A DNA stretch of 7,154 nt from Pseudomonadota bacterium (GTDB taxonomy: Bacteria > Desulfobacterota > Anaeroferrophillalia > Anaeroferrophillales > Anaeroferrophillaceae): contig DQWO01000263.1 of NCBI GenBank assembly GCA_011042595.1, positions 1 to 7,154 on the forward strand. The letters are read 5' to 3'. This document shows positions 6,274 through 7,154 of this stretch, in pieces. Below the pieces are notes generated by a model. The model had not been told where the DNA came from. It was given only the letters and a program-made list of their open reading frames with translations, and searched no databases. Position 1 is the stretch's first letter. Every line of letters begins with the position of its first letter. The position numbers and the translations under genes are program-made.

Positions 6274-7154
6274 ATGGAATCGCAATATAATCCGCAAAAA
6301 ATTGAGTTGAAATGGCAGGCCCACTGGGAACAGGAGAATACTTTTGCGGCTGTTGACGGTGAGGGTGAAAAATATTATCTGCTGGAGATGTTTCCCTACC
6401 CATCGGGGAAAATTCACATGGGTCATGTGCGCAATTATTCCATTGGTGATGTGGTGGCTCGTTATCAGCGGATGAGAGGTCGTAATGTTCTTCATCCCAT
6501 GGGTTGGGATGCCTTTGGGATGCCGGCGGAGAATGCGGCCATAGAACGCAAAGTACATCCGGCTGCCTGGACCAGGGATAATATTGAATCCATGCGTCAG
6601 CAACTCAAACGGATGGGATTCAGTTATGACTGGAGTCGTGAACTGGCAACCTGCGACCCCTCATATTATCGCTGGGAACAGCTCTTTTTTCTCCAGATGT
6701 ATGAAAAAGGTCTGGTTTACAAGAAGAAATCCTCGGTTAACTGGTGTGAACACTGCCAGACAGTGCTGGCCAATGAGCAGGTAGAAGCCGGCCTGTGCTG
6801 GCGCTGCAGCCAGGAAGTTGAAACGCGTGAATTAAGCCAGTGGTTTTTCCGGATTACCGATTACGCGGAAGAATTGCTGGCCGGGTGTGACAACCTGCCG
6901 GGATGGCCCGAGCGGGTAACCACCATGCAGAAAAACTGGATTGGTAAAAGTACCGGGGCCAATATTGTTTTCCCCCTGGTTGGCAGTGATAAAACTATTA
7001 CAGTGTTTACCACCCGTCAGGATACCCTGTACGGGGCGACGTTTATGAGTCTGGCTCCCGAGCATCCACTGGGTTCTGAACTGGTGGAGGAGACGGGTCA
7101 GAAAGCGGAGGTGGAAGCGTTTATCCGGCGCAGGCGCCAGGCGCAGCAGGACAA
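6274..7154 (+). CDS. leuS: Leucine--tRNA ligase, N-terminal part
   Basis: LeuRS is a class I synthetase that charges tRNA-Leu and edits misacylated products. Only 293 codons are visible of an expected 800-plus; the gene runs off the right edge. Visible parts are the catalytic N-terminal half: [15 protein letters not shown] with the HIGH-type signature HMGH at 48-51, then [16 protein letters not shown] (about 74-89), a zinc-binding module with C158/C161 and C175/C178, [12 protein letters not shown] (about 191-202), NWIGKS (221-226) and the entry to the CP1 editing domain with TTRQDT (246-251). The start is ATG 6274-6276; an in-frame GTG directly before it (6271) is possible and a stop codon at 6268-6270 excludes anything earlier. 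AGGTG (6263-6267) is the likely ribosome binding site. There is no obvious terminator in the 38 bases after dksA, which supports a shared transcript. Confidence 0.96.
   Translation, partial: MESQYNPQKIELKWQAHWEQENTFAAVDGEGEKYYLLEMFPYPSGKIHMGHVRNYSIGDVVARYQRMRGRNVLHPMGWDAFGMPAENAAIERKVHPAAWTRDNIESMRQQLKRMGFSYDWSRELATCDPSYYRWEQLFFLQMYEKGLVYKKKSSVNWCEHCQTVLANEQVEAGLCWRCSQEVETRELSQWFFRITDYAEELLAGCDNLPGWPERVTTMQKNWIGKSTGANIVFPLVGSDKTITVFTTRQDTLYGATFMSLAPEHPLGSELVEETGQKAEVEAFIRRRRQAQQD

Noticed and set aside
5870..6603. Long minus-strand frames opposite dksA and the leuS start
   Set aside because: They overlap two well supported genes on the other strand and show no domain signature.
1..7154. Mobile elements, CRISPR arrays, tRNA or rRNA genes, phage or defence genes
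   Set aside because: No transposase-like frame, terminal inverted repeats, regularly spaced repeats, or tRNA/rRNA signature were seen; the coding regions are accounted for by housekeeping families.

Overview
The window is an ordinary housekeeping stretch of a bacterial chromosome. It holds seven protein genes, two of them cut by the window edges. I see no mobile element, CRISPR array, rRNA or tRNA gene. The gene set suggests a Gram-negative bacterium of the former Deltaproteobacteria (Desulfobacterota and relatives). The main clues are an MltA-type murein transglycosylase, a separate glycyl-tRNA synthetase alpha subunit next to recO, and a short DksA-like protein with a complete four-cysteine zinc finger. 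This placement is inference from gene content and protein style, not from a search.

Layout. Positions 3-824 (+) hold the C-terminal three quarters of mltA. It converges on a minus-strand run, mgtE (start 3969) - recO (start 2602) - glyQ (start 1752). The gaps in that run are 26 and 28 bases and it probably forms one transcription unit. The partner gene glyS is absent: glyQ is followed directly by the convergent mltA. A 368-base divergent intergenic region (3970-4337) separates mgtE from bioA (4338-5627, +). It holds a plausible mgtE promoter, a perfect 7-bp inverted repeat and three copies of an A-rich decamer. A 239-base gap follows bioA and contains a plausible promoter and a structured leader for a dksA-like gene (5867-6235). 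leuS starts 38 bases after dksA at 6274 and runs off the right edge.

Functional picture. The genes cover cell-wall turnover (mltA), glycine and leucine tRNA charging (glyQ, leuS), recombinational repair (recO), magnesium uptake (mgtE), biotin synthesis (bioA) and stringent-response control of transcription (dksA). No single pathway joins them. The most interesting local points are the dksA-leuS pairing behind a hairpin-rich leader, a 9-codon upstream frame that ends one base before the dksA start, the orphan glyQ, and the repeats in the mgtE/bioA intergenic region. I did not find convincing evidence of an undescribed system.
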